From NCBI GenBank assembly GCA_964589175.1, contig CAZPRY010000017.1, forward strand, positions 1 to 64,000: DNA of 64,000 nucleotides. The letters are read 5' to 3'. A program made the position numbers and the translations under genes. The DNA is from CAZPRY01 sp964589175. GTDB lineage: Bacteria; Fidelibacterota; UBA2242. The notes below the pieces were generated by a model. The model was not told where the DNA came from and did not search any database. It was given only the letters and a program-made list of their open reading frames with translations. Numbering within the stretch: position 1 is the stretch's first letter; every line of letters begins with the position of its first letter. Below are positions 23,982 to 32,648 of this stretch, piece by piece.

Positions 23982-26273
23982 ATGAACAGAATCGGTGAAT
24001 TCATTTTATCCCACAGGCTGCTCCTGATGATATTGATTTTGGGGCTGACCGTGCTGGCCTTTTTTCAGATGAAGGAACTTAAGATCGAGGACGATGAAAC
24101 GACCTGGTTTTCGCAGAACGACCAAACCCTGGCCGTCTACCATGAATTCAAGAATAATTTTTCGTCAACGAATTTCGTCGTCGTGGCTTATAAAACCGAT
24201 AGTATTTTTACGGCCCCGGAGATGGAGTACCTGGGACATTTAACGGACATCCTGGCTGAAGTTCCCTATGTTACGGAAGCCCTGAGCCTGGCGAATATCG
24301 ATGACATCGTCGGGACCGAGGAGGGGCTGGAGGTCATAGCGCTCGTGCCCGATACCGAACTCACGGATGAAGTCGTGCAGAACATCCGGGAGCGGATAGC
24401 TATGAATCCGTTCTATGAAGGGGGCCTGATTTCAGCGGACGGCAGGACCGCGGCGATTCTTCTATCCATTGGAAATACGGGTAAGACGAAGAGTCCGCTG
24501 GGGGTTGTCACAGAAGCGCTGAATCACGATATCCGTCAGATTCTGGAGACGGAATCCCGGAAAACCGGCCGGACTTTCTATCTCAGCGGTGACCTCATCA
24601 AAGACGGTGAAATCGAAATCATGATGTCACTCGACATGGAACGGTTTTTCCCGCTATCGCTCTTGCTCACGGCTGTGATTATCTTCGTGCTGTTTCGAAG
24701 CCTGGTAGCGGTGGCCATCTCGCTTCTGACCGTCATAATCGCCATGGTCTGGACGCTGGGACTCAAGGGCGCGTTCAATTCGCCGATTACCCCGGTTTCC
24801 ACGACGCTCTTTGCACTGATCACGATCATCGGGATTGCGAACGCCATTCACCTGATCAGTCATTACCGGCTCGAATTCGCAAAGACCGGGGATGCGCGCA
24901 AGTCTATCCTGAAAAGCTATGGCCTGGCCGGCAAGGCCTGCCTGTTTACGTCGTTGACCACCGCGATCGGCTTCGGATCGCTGGTCGTAAGTTCCATTCC
25001 CGGAATTCGCAACCTGGGGTTCTTCGCGGCCTTTGGAATTATGAGCACCTTTCTGCTTTCGATCATCATTGTCCCGAGCGGGATCATGCAGTTCGGAATC
25101 CGAAGCGCCACCAGGCCAAAGTCATCCGCGTCTACCCGGCCGATGCTGAGGTCAATCGCCAATTTCAACCGCCGGCACCCGCGCTCAATTTTACTTGCCG
25201 GGCTCGTGATTGTCGTATTCATGGCTTTCGGGATTCCCCGCATAAGGGTGGAAGGTTCCATGCTGGAATATTTGAAGAAGAGCACGCGCCTGCGCATCGC
25301 TACGGATTTTATTGACCAGAACCTGGTGGGGGTTTCCAGTACCGAGCTGGTTCTGTACGGTGAGGCGGATGATTTCAAGAACCCCGATTACCTGCATAAG
25401 ATCGAACACCTGCAGGAGACCGTTTTGGCCGACCCGAAGGTTGCCAAGGCGTACGCGATTACCGATTATATCAAATTAATTTACCGGGCGCTGAATAACG
25501 ATGAGGAAGCCTACTACCGGATTCCGGACAGCCGGGAAGCCGTGGCGCAGAGCCTGTTTCTATACGAAATTGCCGGCGGCGAGGAGATCGAGGATTATGT
25601 CAGCCTAAACTACGACATCGCGCGCATATCGATCATCACCCGCCAGATGAACGGTGACGAGCGGCGCCAGCTGATTGCCGGTATCCAAAGCTATATCGAC
25701 CAGAATCTTTCCGATCTAAAGGTGGAGATTACGGGATTGGATGACCTCATCAATAAGGTGACCGATAACATTATTTCGACCCAGATCGAGAGTTTCGGCC
25801 TGGCGTTCTTCGTCATTTTGATCATTATGCTGGTCGTTTTCGGATTAAAAGCCGGGTTGCTCAGTATTATCCCCAACATTTTCCCGATCGTTTTCGTTTT
25901 CGGTTTCATGGGCTATTGCGGATTTGATCTGAATATGGCGACGGCCATTATCGCGTCGATCGCCATCGGGATGGTGGTGGATGACACGATCCATTACTTT
26001 TCCCATTTCAAGGAACAATATGCGGAGGTCGGCGATTGCGATCTGGCCATGCAGCGCGCCCTGGAGAATGTGGGGAGGGCCTTGATCTTCACGTCCGCCG
26101 CACTTGTCCTGGGCTTCCTGATTTTCCTGTTTTCCAGGACCCGCATTCTGATGGACTTCGGCATTCTTTCCAGTATTGCGATCCTGACGGCGCTGCTGGG
26201 TGACCTGTTCATCGGCCCGGTATTGCTCATGAAAATCCCGGTGTTCCGGCGTAAGAATCGTTCCCAAAATTGA
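23982..26273 (+). CDS. RND/MMPL-superfamily transporter (HpnN-like)
   Basis: 763 residues with about 12 membrane helices in two repeats. Each repeat is one helix, a large periplasmic domain, then five helices. The first half starts at RLLLMILILGLTVLAFFQMKELKIEDDETTWF, with the sterol-sensing-like block at ~220-380. The second half has helices from ~405 and ~595-755, including the charged AIGMVVDDTIHYFSHFKE helix 4 motif expected for proton coupling. The family moves lipids or hydrophobic compounds. The upstream LolA-like lipoprotein suggests export of lipid towards the outer membrane. No membrane-fusion protein or TolC is nearby, so this is not a drug efflux tripartite set. Confidence 0.93.
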   Translation: MNRIGEFILSHRLLLMILILGLTVLAFFQMKELKIEDDETTWFSQNDQTLAVYHEFKNNFSSTNFVVVAYKTDSIFTAPEMEYLGHLTDILAEVPYVTEALSLANIDDIVGTEEGLEVIALVPDTELTDEVVQNIRERIAMNPFYEGGLISADGRTAAILLSIGNTGKTKSPLGVVTEALNHDIRQILETESRKTGRTFYLSGDLIKDGEIEIMMSLDMERFFPLSLLLTAVIIFVLFRSLVAVAISLLTVIIAMVWTLGLKGAFNSPITPVSTTLFALITIIGIANAIHLISHYRLEFAKTGDARKSILKSYGLAGKACLFTSLTTAIGFGSLVVSSIPGIRNLGFFAAFGIMSTFLLSIIIVPSGIMQFGIRSATRPKSSASTRPMLRSIANFNRRHPRSILLAGLVIVVFMAFGIPRIRVEGSMLEYLKKSTRLRIATDFIDQNLVGVSSTELVLYGEADDFKNPDYLHKIEHLQETVLADPKVAKAYAITDYIKLIYRALNNDEEAYYRIPDSREAVAQSLFLYEIAGGEEIEDYVSLNYDIARISIITRQMNGDERRQLIAGIQSYIDQNLSDLKVEITGLDDLINKVTDNIISTQIESFGLAFFVILIIMLVVFGLKAGLLSIIPNIFPIVFVFGFMGYCGFDLNMATAIIASIAIGMVVDDTIHYFSHFKEQYAEVGDCDLAMQRALENVGRALIFTSAALVLGFLIFLFSRTRILMDFGILSSIAILTALLGDLFIGPVLLMKIPVFRRKNRSQN

Positions 26274-26302
26274 AAAGGTAAAAGACCTAAAGGAGGGTAC
26301 AG

Positions 26303-26911
26303 ATGCAGGCGAAGATCCACTGGCTCGGTCATTCCGGCTTTAAAATTACCGGAGAAAAAACCATCTATTTCGATCCGTACCAGATTGCCGATACGCAGAA
26401 GGCGGATATCATTTTAATCAGCCACGATCATTACGATCATCTTTCCCTGCGGGATATCGGTTTGATCCGCTCCAAGGAGACGACGATTGTCGTTCCGGAA
26501 GAAATCAATTCGACTCTGCTTGGAGATGTTCGTTCGCTTTATCCTGGCGATGCGATCGAAATCAGCGGAGTACAGATTCAGGCCGTTCCGGCTTACAATA
26601 TCGGGAAGCCGTTTCACCCGAAATCGAAATACTACCTGGGTTACATCGTTACGATGGGCGGCGAATCGTTTTATCACAGCGGCGACACGGATTATATCCC
26701 GGAAATGAAGGCCATAAGGGCGGATGTCGTCATGCTGCCGGTCAGCGGGACCTATACGATGACCGCGGAGGAGGCGGCCCGGGCGGTGGCGGATATCCAG
26801 CCCAAAATCGCGATCCCGATGCATTGGGGCAGCGTCGCCGGTTCGCGCGCGGATGCGGAACGGTTCAAGCAGCTTTGCCAATGCGAGGTGTGGATTCCGG
26901 AGAAGACGTAG
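26303..26911 (+). CDS. Metallo-beta-lactamase-fold hydrolase (UlaG-like)
   Basis: 202 residues. The metal motif is HDHYDH (residues ~41-46), followed by YHSGDTDYIPEM (His/Asp ligands) and IPMHWGSVAG (last His). This short MBL subclass resembles UlaG-type and related hydrolases; substrates are diverse. AAGGAGGG lies 6 bases before the ATG. The gene is 29 bases after the RND transporter, so it probably shares its transcript, but a functional link is not evident. Confidence 0.93.
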   Translation: MQAKIHWLGHSGFKITGEKTIYFDPYQIADTQKADIILISHDHYDHLSLRDIGLIRSKETTIVVPEEINSTLLGDVRSLYPGDAIEISGVQIQAVPAYNIGKPFHPKSKYYLGYIVTMGGESFYHSGDTDYIPEMKAIRADVVMLPVSGTYTMTAEEAARAVADIQPKIAIPMHWGSVAGSRADAERFKQLCQCEVWIPEKT

Positions 26912-26972
26912 GACCAACACCCTTGTTTGTTAATCTCGTTACGGGGTTGTACTCCGTAGCGGTGACCGATGA

Positions 26973-26997
26973 CGTTCCCGAGTGCAACCCGGGAACG
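26973..26997. repeat. Palindromic unit CGTTCCCG...CGGGAACG
   Basis: A perfect 8-bp stem with a 9-base loop. A weaker TACGG/CCGTA hairpin lies just upstream (about 26940-26958). The arrangement resembles dispersed repeats of the form 'CTCGTTACG ... CGGGAACGAGG' in environmental genomes. Confidence 0.5.
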
Positions 26998-27020
26998 AGG
27001 TAAAAGAATTTCCACATGCC

Positions 27021-27085
27021 GCCCCGTTGGGGCTGGGCTATTGTTTTCCTGGGGATTGACTATAGACATTTCATCCCTGCGGGAT
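27021..27085. repeat. REP-like block: two short hairpins with CTATAGACATTTCATCCC spacer
   Basis: GCCCC-GTT-GGGGC at 27021-27033 and ATCCC-TGC-GGGAT at 27073-27085 flank a CTATAGACATTTC sequence. I recall the same combination as a multicopy intergenic repeat in other FCB-type and uncultured genomes, but cannot confirm the copy number here. Confidence 0.45.
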
Positions 27086-27144
27086 TCAGGGCCCGGCGTT
27101 ATGCTGTTGGTTTTATCCCCAAAGTAATATCATAGTCCGAGTTC

Positions 27145-27263
27145 GTCATTCTGAGCGAGCGAAGCGACCGAAGAATCGGGTCGGCTAGTCGATGATTTCC
27201 GGATGGACTCGCTCCGGCTGACGCGATTTCTCCGTCCTGCTGGCGCAGACCGTTCGAAATGAC
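27145..27263. repeat. Dispersed repeat with GTCATTCTGAGCG / CGTTCGAAATGAC ends (MITE-like)
   Basis: A 119-bp element whose ends form imperfect inverted repeats (GTCATTCTGAGCG; the complement of the other end reads GTCATTTCGAACG). It carries internal GAGCGAAGCGACCGAAGAATC-type sequence. This pattern is a very widespread noncoding repeat in uncultured bacteria. It has no coding capacity of its own. Confidence 0.7.
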
Positions 27264-27289
27264 TGGCTGGGGAGACAAACGCGAAAAGC

Positions 27290-27315
27290 AAAAAGCCCCG
27301 TTGCCGGGGCTTTTT
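27290..27315. terminator. Bidirectional terminator
   Basis: A perfect 11-bp stem (AAAAAGCCCCG / CGGGGCTTTTT) with a TTGC loop, giving an A-run and T-run on both strands. It lies between the convergent MBL-fold gene and the minus-strand lipoprotein gene and can end transcripts from both. Confidence 0.88.
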
Positions 27316-27344
27316 GGGAATGTGAATTTTGATCTATCGGATTA

Positions 27345-29078
27345 TCAATTACCGCCGCCACAGTTGTCCTTGACGGTATTGATGATGTCGACATTGACCG
27401 ACGGATTCGCCACATCAGGCACGTTTATCTGCTGATTTTCTACTTTATCCTCCAGGGTGGCTTTGAAATGATACTTTGCGCCTCTTTGCAGACTCGGAAT
27501 TACTACTGTTCCGGCGTAGAACTTACCGGTTTCAAAGTGATTCCCTATGCGATCCTGTGCATCCTTGTAAAGCGTATAAGCAGGATTGCTTAAGACTTGC
27601 CAATTACTACCGCTCCCATCTTTCTTATAGGAAAGCGCCAAACCGGTCGGTATTGCAGTAACATTCAGGATGCGGCAGCCTTTTGTCTTGGTGGTAGCGC
27701 TCGTACCTTCGCCGATGACCAGTTTGAATGTTACGTCGACGGAAGGGTTCGGTGGAGGTGTGAAGGTGAAATTATAATTTTGCCCGCATGGGGATGATGT
27801 AATCGGAGTCGATTTGGTTTCCCCATTGTGCGTGGCAGACAGAGTCGCTGAGAAAGAGAAACTAGCAGGTAAGTCCGGAACTCCGATAATTTTAATTTCA
27901 TTTTCATCGGCTTTGAAATCTTTTGAAACGCTCATTGCAAATATAGAGGGACTGGTTATAGCAAGGGTGAGAGTACCGCCCTGTTCGTTATTCACCAGAT
28001 AGATCATAGGCGGCGTTTTACTATTTGCCGTACAGTTTCCATATGTAAATCCAAAGTTCCACACCGACAAGTGGGTAGTGAAATAGCTGGCCTTGAAATT
28101 GCCGTTGGCCAGCGGCCCGCTGACAGTTGCGGGGCCTTCGTAGACCCAGTTGCCCTCTTCTTCGTCAAAGCTGTAGGCGCTGATCACATCACCGTTCTGA
28201 ATCATGGCGCCGGTGCTGGGATTCAGCGTGTTGGGCGGCAGTTCGATGCTGATCTCGATCGGCGTACTGAATTCGGTAATCTCGTTGCCGTTGCCATCGG
28301 TGATGGTCACTTCCGTCCAGCCCATGGTTGTCATGACATCATCTGTGGTAACGCCGCCGACGACGATACCGCCGCCAGATCCACCTCCTGCCATGGCTCC
28401 TGTGTCCACGGTGCTATCGGAACTGCTGTAGTACTGAACCGTAGTCGTCAACTGGCCCTGAGCGGGCTGGCCGGTAGAGGTGGTGGCCTGTGTGCCGGCG
28501 GGTACCGAAACACTGGCGGAGGTTTGGTCGTTCTGGTTGGTGCTGGTCTGGGCGGTCACGGCGGTGGTCACGGTGCCGTTCTGGGCCTGACCGTCCGTGC
28601 TTTGCCCGGTGACGCCGCCCGTAGCGACCTGTGATTTGGGAGTCATCAAGATCGTAATGGCGTGCGTGCCGGTTGAGCTGATTTCGATCGTTTTGCTGTT
28701 GACATTGTAGCCCTCGGCTTTGGCGACGATGCGCAAGGCTACCGGCTCTTCCTGGGTCGGCACTACCAGGTTGTCGATACCGAAGCTGAAGCTGCCGTTT
28801 TCGACTGTCTTGCCGCTGATCGGATCGTTGTAGACGTCGACGACCGTGGCGGCATAATCGCCTTTGAAGGTCAGGGCGACCGGTTTGTTGACGAAATCGT
28901 CCTGGCTGACATCGATCAGGTTGACCAGGACGCGTGTATTGATCGGCTCGAGTTCGATGATTACGTCGAATTCATCGGCCAGGTCGGTAAGCTTCTGGAA
29001 ATCGCAACTGAGGTAGAAGGTCATACCCAGGAGCAGAACGAGCAGGCTGCCAAGGATGGTTGTGTATTTTTTTCTCAT
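27345..29078 (-). CDS. Surface lipoprotein with FAM171/ZU5-like domain
   Basis: 577 residues. A lipoprotein signal (TTILGSLLVLLLGMTFYLSC) is followed by a carboxypeptidase-regulatory-like region (~35-150). Next is a Thr/Gln/Ser-rich low-complexity linker (~153-235) with a Gly-rich patch, then a domain with PIEISIELPPNTLNPSTGAMIQNGDVISAYSFDEEEGNWVYEGPATV ... TTHLSVWNFGF, which resembles the ZU5/FAM171-type extracellular fold. The C-terminal half has Ig-like strands and ends in NCGGGN. It is probably tethered to the outer membrane and exposed. Transcribed with, or after, the beta-barrel gene at 29142 (63-base gap). Function unknown; adhesion or calcium-type binding would be speculation. Confidence 0.75.
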   Translation of the reverse strand: MRKKYTTILGSLLVLLLGMTFYLSCDFQKLTDLADEFDVIIELEPINTRVLVNLIDVSQDDFVNKPVALTFKGDYAATVVDVYNDPISGKTVENGSFSFGIDNLVVPTQEEPVALRIVAKAEGYNVNSKTIEISSTGTHAITILMTPKSQVATGGVTGQSTDGQAQNGTVTTAVTAQTSTNQNDQTSASVSVPAGTQATTSTGQPAQGQLTTTVQYYSSSDSTVDTGAMAGGGSGGGIVVGGVTTDDVMTTMGWTEVTITDGNGNEITEFSTPIEISIELPPNTLNPSTGAMIQNGDVISAYSFDEEEGNWVYEGPATVSGPLANGNFKASYFTTHLSVWNFGFTYGNCTANSKTPPMIYLVNNEQGGTLTLAITSPSIFAMSVSKDFKADENEIKIIGVPDLPASFSFSATLSATHNGETKSTPITSSPCGQNYNFTFTPPPNPSVDVTFKLVIGEGTSATTKTKGCRILNVTAIPTGLALSYKKDGSGSNWQVLSNPAYTLYKDAQDRIGNHFETGKFYAGTVVIPSLQRGAKYHFKATLEDKVENQQINVPDVANPSVNVDIINTVKDNCGGGN

Positions 29079-29141
29079 TATGAAACTCCGTTTGATTAAG
29101 TTGATAAAATTAACATTTTAGGGTTCGCCATGATTGGCAGT

Positions 29142-29789
29142 TTAAAAATGATATCCGAAACCAAGCGACAGCACCGGATACCATTTGAAGGTTTCAATGG
29201 CCTCGTTGATGCGGCCGCTCCAGTTGACGGTCGGTGCGATCATCCCTTCGCCATCCATAGTGACTTCAGGTGAACCGATATACAGGGCGCCCAGATCGAA
29301 TTGCACACTAAATGGGGAGCCGCCGGCGAGATTGCCGAAACCGATCCCGAGGTAGGGATTGATCTTGCTGGGATAGGTGTATTCGATGGCTAGGTTGCCC
29401 AGTTTTTCGGGCGTGAACTCTTTGCCGTCCATGTTGTAGTTGCTGGTGGGCGTGACGGTGCTGCTGATTTTGATCATGTTGTAGTAAATACCGCCCGAAA
29501 GCCGGAAGACGCCGCCGGTCGGATGGAAGTCGGCAATCGCGGACAGGGCACCGAATTTCAGGTCGGCTGCGACTTCCAGGTCGAGGTCATTATCTTCCGA
29601 ACGCACGTCGGAGGTGAAATTCAGAGGCAGCACGAAGTAGCCTACTTTCAAATTAAATTTTTCGCCCAGGGCATAGCCCAATTCCATTCCGGGCCCGATA
29701 GAACCGGCTTTGGCGCCGATAGCAATCTGGGCCTGAAGGCTCGCCAGACAGAATAAAAAGACCATCATGAGAAGCATGAGTTTTTTCAT
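29142..29789 (-). CDS. Small outer-membrane beta-barrel protein
   Basis: 215 residues. A cleavable signal (KKLMLLMMVFLFCLASLQA|QIAIG) is followed by repeated amphipathic strands, with a terminal aromatic (LSLGFGYHF) as recognised by the BAM complex. Strand pairs such as FNLKVGYFVLPLNF, VFRLSGGIYYNMIKIS and INPYLGIGFGNL fit an 8- to 10-stranded barrel. No enzyme motif is present. It sits between the surface lipoprotein and the LPP20-like gene in the same direction and may be a structural partner of the lipoprotein. Confidence 0.78.
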   Translation of the reverse strand: MKKLMLLMMVFLFCLASLQAQIAIGAKAGSIGPGMELGYALGEKFNLKVGYFVLPLNFTSDVRSEDNDLDLEVAADLKFGALSAIADFHPTGGVFRLSGGIYYNMIKISSTVTPTSNYNMDGKEFTPEKLGNLAIEYTYPSKINPYLGIGFGNLAGGSPFSVQFDLGALYIGSPEVTMDGEGMIAPTVNWSGRINEAIETFKWYPVLSLGFGYHF

Positions 29790-30029
29790 AGTAAAGTCCT
29801 TTCCAGAGTGACATTTAACTTTTGAAGCTATTTGTTTAACATACGCTTAAGGATAATTCGCTTGGAAATAATAGGTAATTCTCTCGATTTGTGCAAGAAT
29901 TATTTGCCCAGTTTCAAGTCATGAAATAACGTTTTAGGTCGAGATGTGACCGGAGGCACCAGGACCTATGAGAAAGTGCGGCAATTTGCGCAGGCGCACA
30001 TCTGGTAGAGTAAATATCGATCCTCGCGG

Positions 30030-31499
30030 TTACAAACCGATCTCGTTGATAAATTTGTCGATCAGGAGATTGCTGACCTTGGTGATCGATTTGGAGCCGG
30101 CGTTTTCTTCGGAATTGCCAGCGTCCTTGTCCTCCAGGATATAGTTGCCTACCACGGCATTCTTCTGGATGTTGATAACGCGTAGCGTTCCCCGGCAGCG
30201 TGCGAAGAAAAAACCGTCCGTGATCTTGTTGGTCTGGCCCGAAGTAACCGTACCAAGCAGCACCAGGTCGGCGCCGCTTTCGGCGATGAGGCTGGCGATC
30301 TGTTCCGGCCGGCTGTTCTCCAGTTCATCCGAAGTGAGCACACTGAACACATCGTTCGCGACAGCGGTGAAGCCCTTGGTGGACAGCTTCTGCAGAAGCG
30401 CATTTTCGAGATAGGATGTTTCGACGCGCTGGCCGAGGTTGGCCTCGACGATTTTTACAATCACACGGTTATCCGGGAAAAGCGTAAAGGCGTACTTTTG
30501 GTCAGGGAAATCGTAACCTTCGGGGAAATGGATGATGCCCTCGACCTCAACCTTACCGGCGCAGGCGATTTCACGCACTTCGCAGGCGGCAATTCCGTTC
30601 CTGTCCGTGTGCGCGAAGGGCGTGATCGTAGATTTGCCGGTTTTCAGCGTAAAGTCGACTTTCAGATTCGGCAGGCCGACCTGTTCCTTGCCTCTTTGCC
30701 AGAAGACCTTGACCTGCAGGGGTGTTTTCAGAGATGCGCCGAGCTTGGCCGCTTGATCGCCGCCGCGGCCTTCGACGCGGATGCCGTTCCTGATTTGATG
30801 GAGCGTGGCATTGACATCTTCCTTAAGAAGATTGATATCGGCCAGGTCCAGGGGCGACATTCCGGCCAGGTCGGAGACCGGCGAGACGTTTTCTGCTGCG
30901 GTTTTAAGCATATCGAGTGACATGAAAACCAGGCCTTTCAGAGCCAGGGCCTGGGCGTCATCGTAGTTTTTCTTGCCGATGGTGTAGGTTTCCGCGATGA
31001 GATCTTTCATCAGGGCCTTGTGAGCAATCTCGGAGAACGGCACCGCCACGAACGCGGCGTAAAGCGTGGTTTTACGGCCATCGTAAGTGTCCCGCCATTC
31101 TTCGATAAAAAACTTATCCGGCTTGACGGCGATGATGCTCTTGGAGATGACTTTGAGCTTGGATTCTGTAAAGGCGTCGGAACTGCTGATTTCACCGCTC
31201 GATTCGATCAACTGTTCGACGAATTCGCTTTCGATCTGCACACCGAGGGCTTCGATAATCTGGCGCTTGGCATTGTTAACGGCTTCGCTGCGGGCGACCG
31301 CTTCATCGGGATAGCGATTCGAAACGCCGATGAAGACGTTGTGGGGCGGATTGTCGATCCAATCCGGCCGGTCCTCCTTGGTGAGGCGTTTCTGCCCGAA
31401 GAGCGAAGCGCCCAGTAAAAGCATAAGAAGTCCGCAAATAAAAAGGCGTAGCGCAGGCGAATGGGCATAATTCCGAGGGAATGGTCTGTAAACTGGCAT
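30030..31499 (-). CDS. LPP20-like exported protein
   Basis: 489 residues from the ATG at 31499, chosen because GGAG lies 5 bases before it; an upstream in-frame ATG lacks this. The signal segment is LRLFICGLLMLLLGASLFG. The LPP20-type module (~25-165) starts with RPDWIDNPPHNVFIGVSNRYPDEAVARSEAVNNAKRQIIEALG. A middle helical part and an Ig-like region (~255-350) follow. The last ~130 residues (LENALLQKLSTKGF ... ADLVLLGTVTSGQ ... SITKVSNLLIDKF) resemble the CsgG/TolB-N-like fold that senses or binds exported polymers. Likely an envelope protein; exact role unknown. Confidence 0.75.
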   Translation of the reverse strand: MPVYRPFPRNYAHSPALRLFICGLLMLLLGASLFGQKRLTKEDRPDWIDNPPHNVFIGVSNRYPDEAVARSEAVNNAKRQIIEALGVQIESEFVEQLIESSGEISSSDAFTESKLKVISKSIIAVKPDKFFIEEWRDTYDGRKTTLYAAFVAVPFSEIAHKALMKDLIAETYTIGKKNYDDAQALALKGLVFMSLDMLKTAAENVSPVSDLAGMSPLDLADINLLKEDVNATLHQIRNGIRVEGRGGDQAAKLGASLKTPLQVKVFWQRGKEQVGLPNLKVDFTLKTGKSTITPFAHTDRNGIAACEVREIACAGKVEVEGIIHFPEGYDFPDQKYAFTLFPDNRVIVKIVEANLGQRVETSYLENALLQKLSTKGFTAVANDVFSVLTSDELENSRPEQIASLIAESGADLVLLGTVTSGQTNKITDGFFFARCRGTLRVINIQKNAVVGNYILEDKDAGNSEENAGSKSITKVSNLLIDKFINEIGL

Positions 31500-31811
31500 A
31501 TATTCTCCGTTCCTTATATCGTTTTTCAATGCCCTAATCATAAAAAGAATATATGGTAATTTCAATTAAAAGTTAGGCTTTTTCGATAATTCCCGAAGGC
31601 CGGTACGGCAATGGAATACCATTTCAAGTTAGGTCCGAATGTATTATATTTGATTTCCGGAGATAAGAAAGGTACCGGTTCTGCATGGGAACAAAAGAGC
31701 GTTCGGAAAGTATTCAACCTGTGTAAATGTGCGCTGTGGCGCGCCCTGAGCGGACCGGCTCATCCCCGGTTGGAAAGCCTTTTCGAATTAGCACAGAGGA
31801 AGGATTTTAAG

Positions 31812-32648
31812 ATGCAGATTTTGAGAACACTATTCGTGATTCTGATCCTCTCCGTCTTCGTCCGGGCTCAGTTTGTGGATTGCCAGGCGGAGATATCAAT
31901 TGAGCGTATGCCGGAGCAGGAACGCAACGATCTGAAAACCCTGGAGCAGATGCTGCCGACCTATTTCGAAAGTTATACCTGGTTTGACAACAGCTACGGT
32001 ATCGAGTTGCCGATCAGTATCCGCATCTTTCCGCAGAGCGTGAATAAGACCGGCGTCGACCGGACTTTTACATCCCAACTTTTCATCTCGACGATCTCCG
32101 GCGATCAGCGCTTCTTCGAGAAAAACTTCCAGTTTACGTATAAAACCAACGATCCCTTGCAGCATATCGAACTTCCGCATCCGCTCACCAGCGCGCTCGA
32201 TTTTTATGCCTGGATGTTCATCGCCGGCGAAATGGATACTTACGAACCGCTGGCGGGCAACGCAGCTTACGAACGGGCCCGCGATATCGCCAACCGCGCC
32301 CAGATGTCCGACAAACCCTGGGGTTTCAAGGACCGTTTGCAGGCCCTGGACGAAATTACACGCATACGCGATTATCGCATGGTCAAATATTACTACTGGC
32401 TGATGGTGGACCTGATCAATCAGGATAAAACCGGCGAGGTCCGCGATGTAGCTTCGAAGGCCCTGGGGCACCTGGAAGATATGTTCTTCGAAAATGCGCG
32501 TGAACGGTATACGCACATTTTCCTGGATGTCTACGCCCGCGACTTTATGGCGATCCTGAAAGCCTACGGTGATGAAAGTCAGTGCAGCAAATTGATCGAG
32601 CTTGACCCGGATAATAAGAAAGTCTACGAGCAGATACTCGCTGAATAA
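31812..32648 (+). CDS. porD: DUF4835/PorD-like protein, type IX secretion accessory
   Basis: About 278 residues from the ATG at 31812, which has AAGGA 7 bases upstream and opens a signal peptide (QILRTLFVILILSVFVRA|QFVDCQAE). Family features: DLKTLEQMLPTYFESYTWFDNSYGIELPISIRIF, then LTSALDFYAWMFIAGEMDTYEPLAGNAAYERARDIANRAQ, matching the FYAYxxLGxDxDSF...GG..Y..A..I...A pattern of DUF4835. PorD is a periplasmic accessory of type IX secretion in Bacteroidota. No other T9SS component is in the window, but a T9SS-tailed cargo is at 56828. Symbol given by similarity only. Confidence 0.75.
   Translation: MQILRTLFVILILSVFVRAQFVDCQAEISIERMPEQERNDLKTLEQMLPTYFESYTWFDNSYGIELPISIRIFPQSVNKTGVDRTFTSQLFISTISGDQRFFEKNFQFTYKTNDPLQHIELPHPLTSALDFYAWMFIAGEMDTYEPLAGNAAYERARDIANRAQMSDKPWGFKDRLQALDEITRIRDYRMVKYYYWLMVDLINQDKTGEVRDVASKALGHLEDMFFENARERYTHIFLDVYARDFMAILKAYGDESQCSKLIELDPDNKKVYEQILAE

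Larger units (their letters stand above)
26912..27344. other. Repeat-rich intergenic region
   Basis: 433 bases without a gene, built from at least three kinds of palindromic units (26973-26997, 27021-27085, 27145-27263) and a bidirectional terminator (27290-27315). The genes on each side converge here, so no promoter is needed. Confidence 0.7.

Noticed and set aside
27170..27270. tRNA gene suggested by the CGTTCGAAATG stretch
   Set aside because: There is no cloverleaf: no acceptor stem or anticodon arm at the right distances. The stretch is the end of the dispersed repeat.
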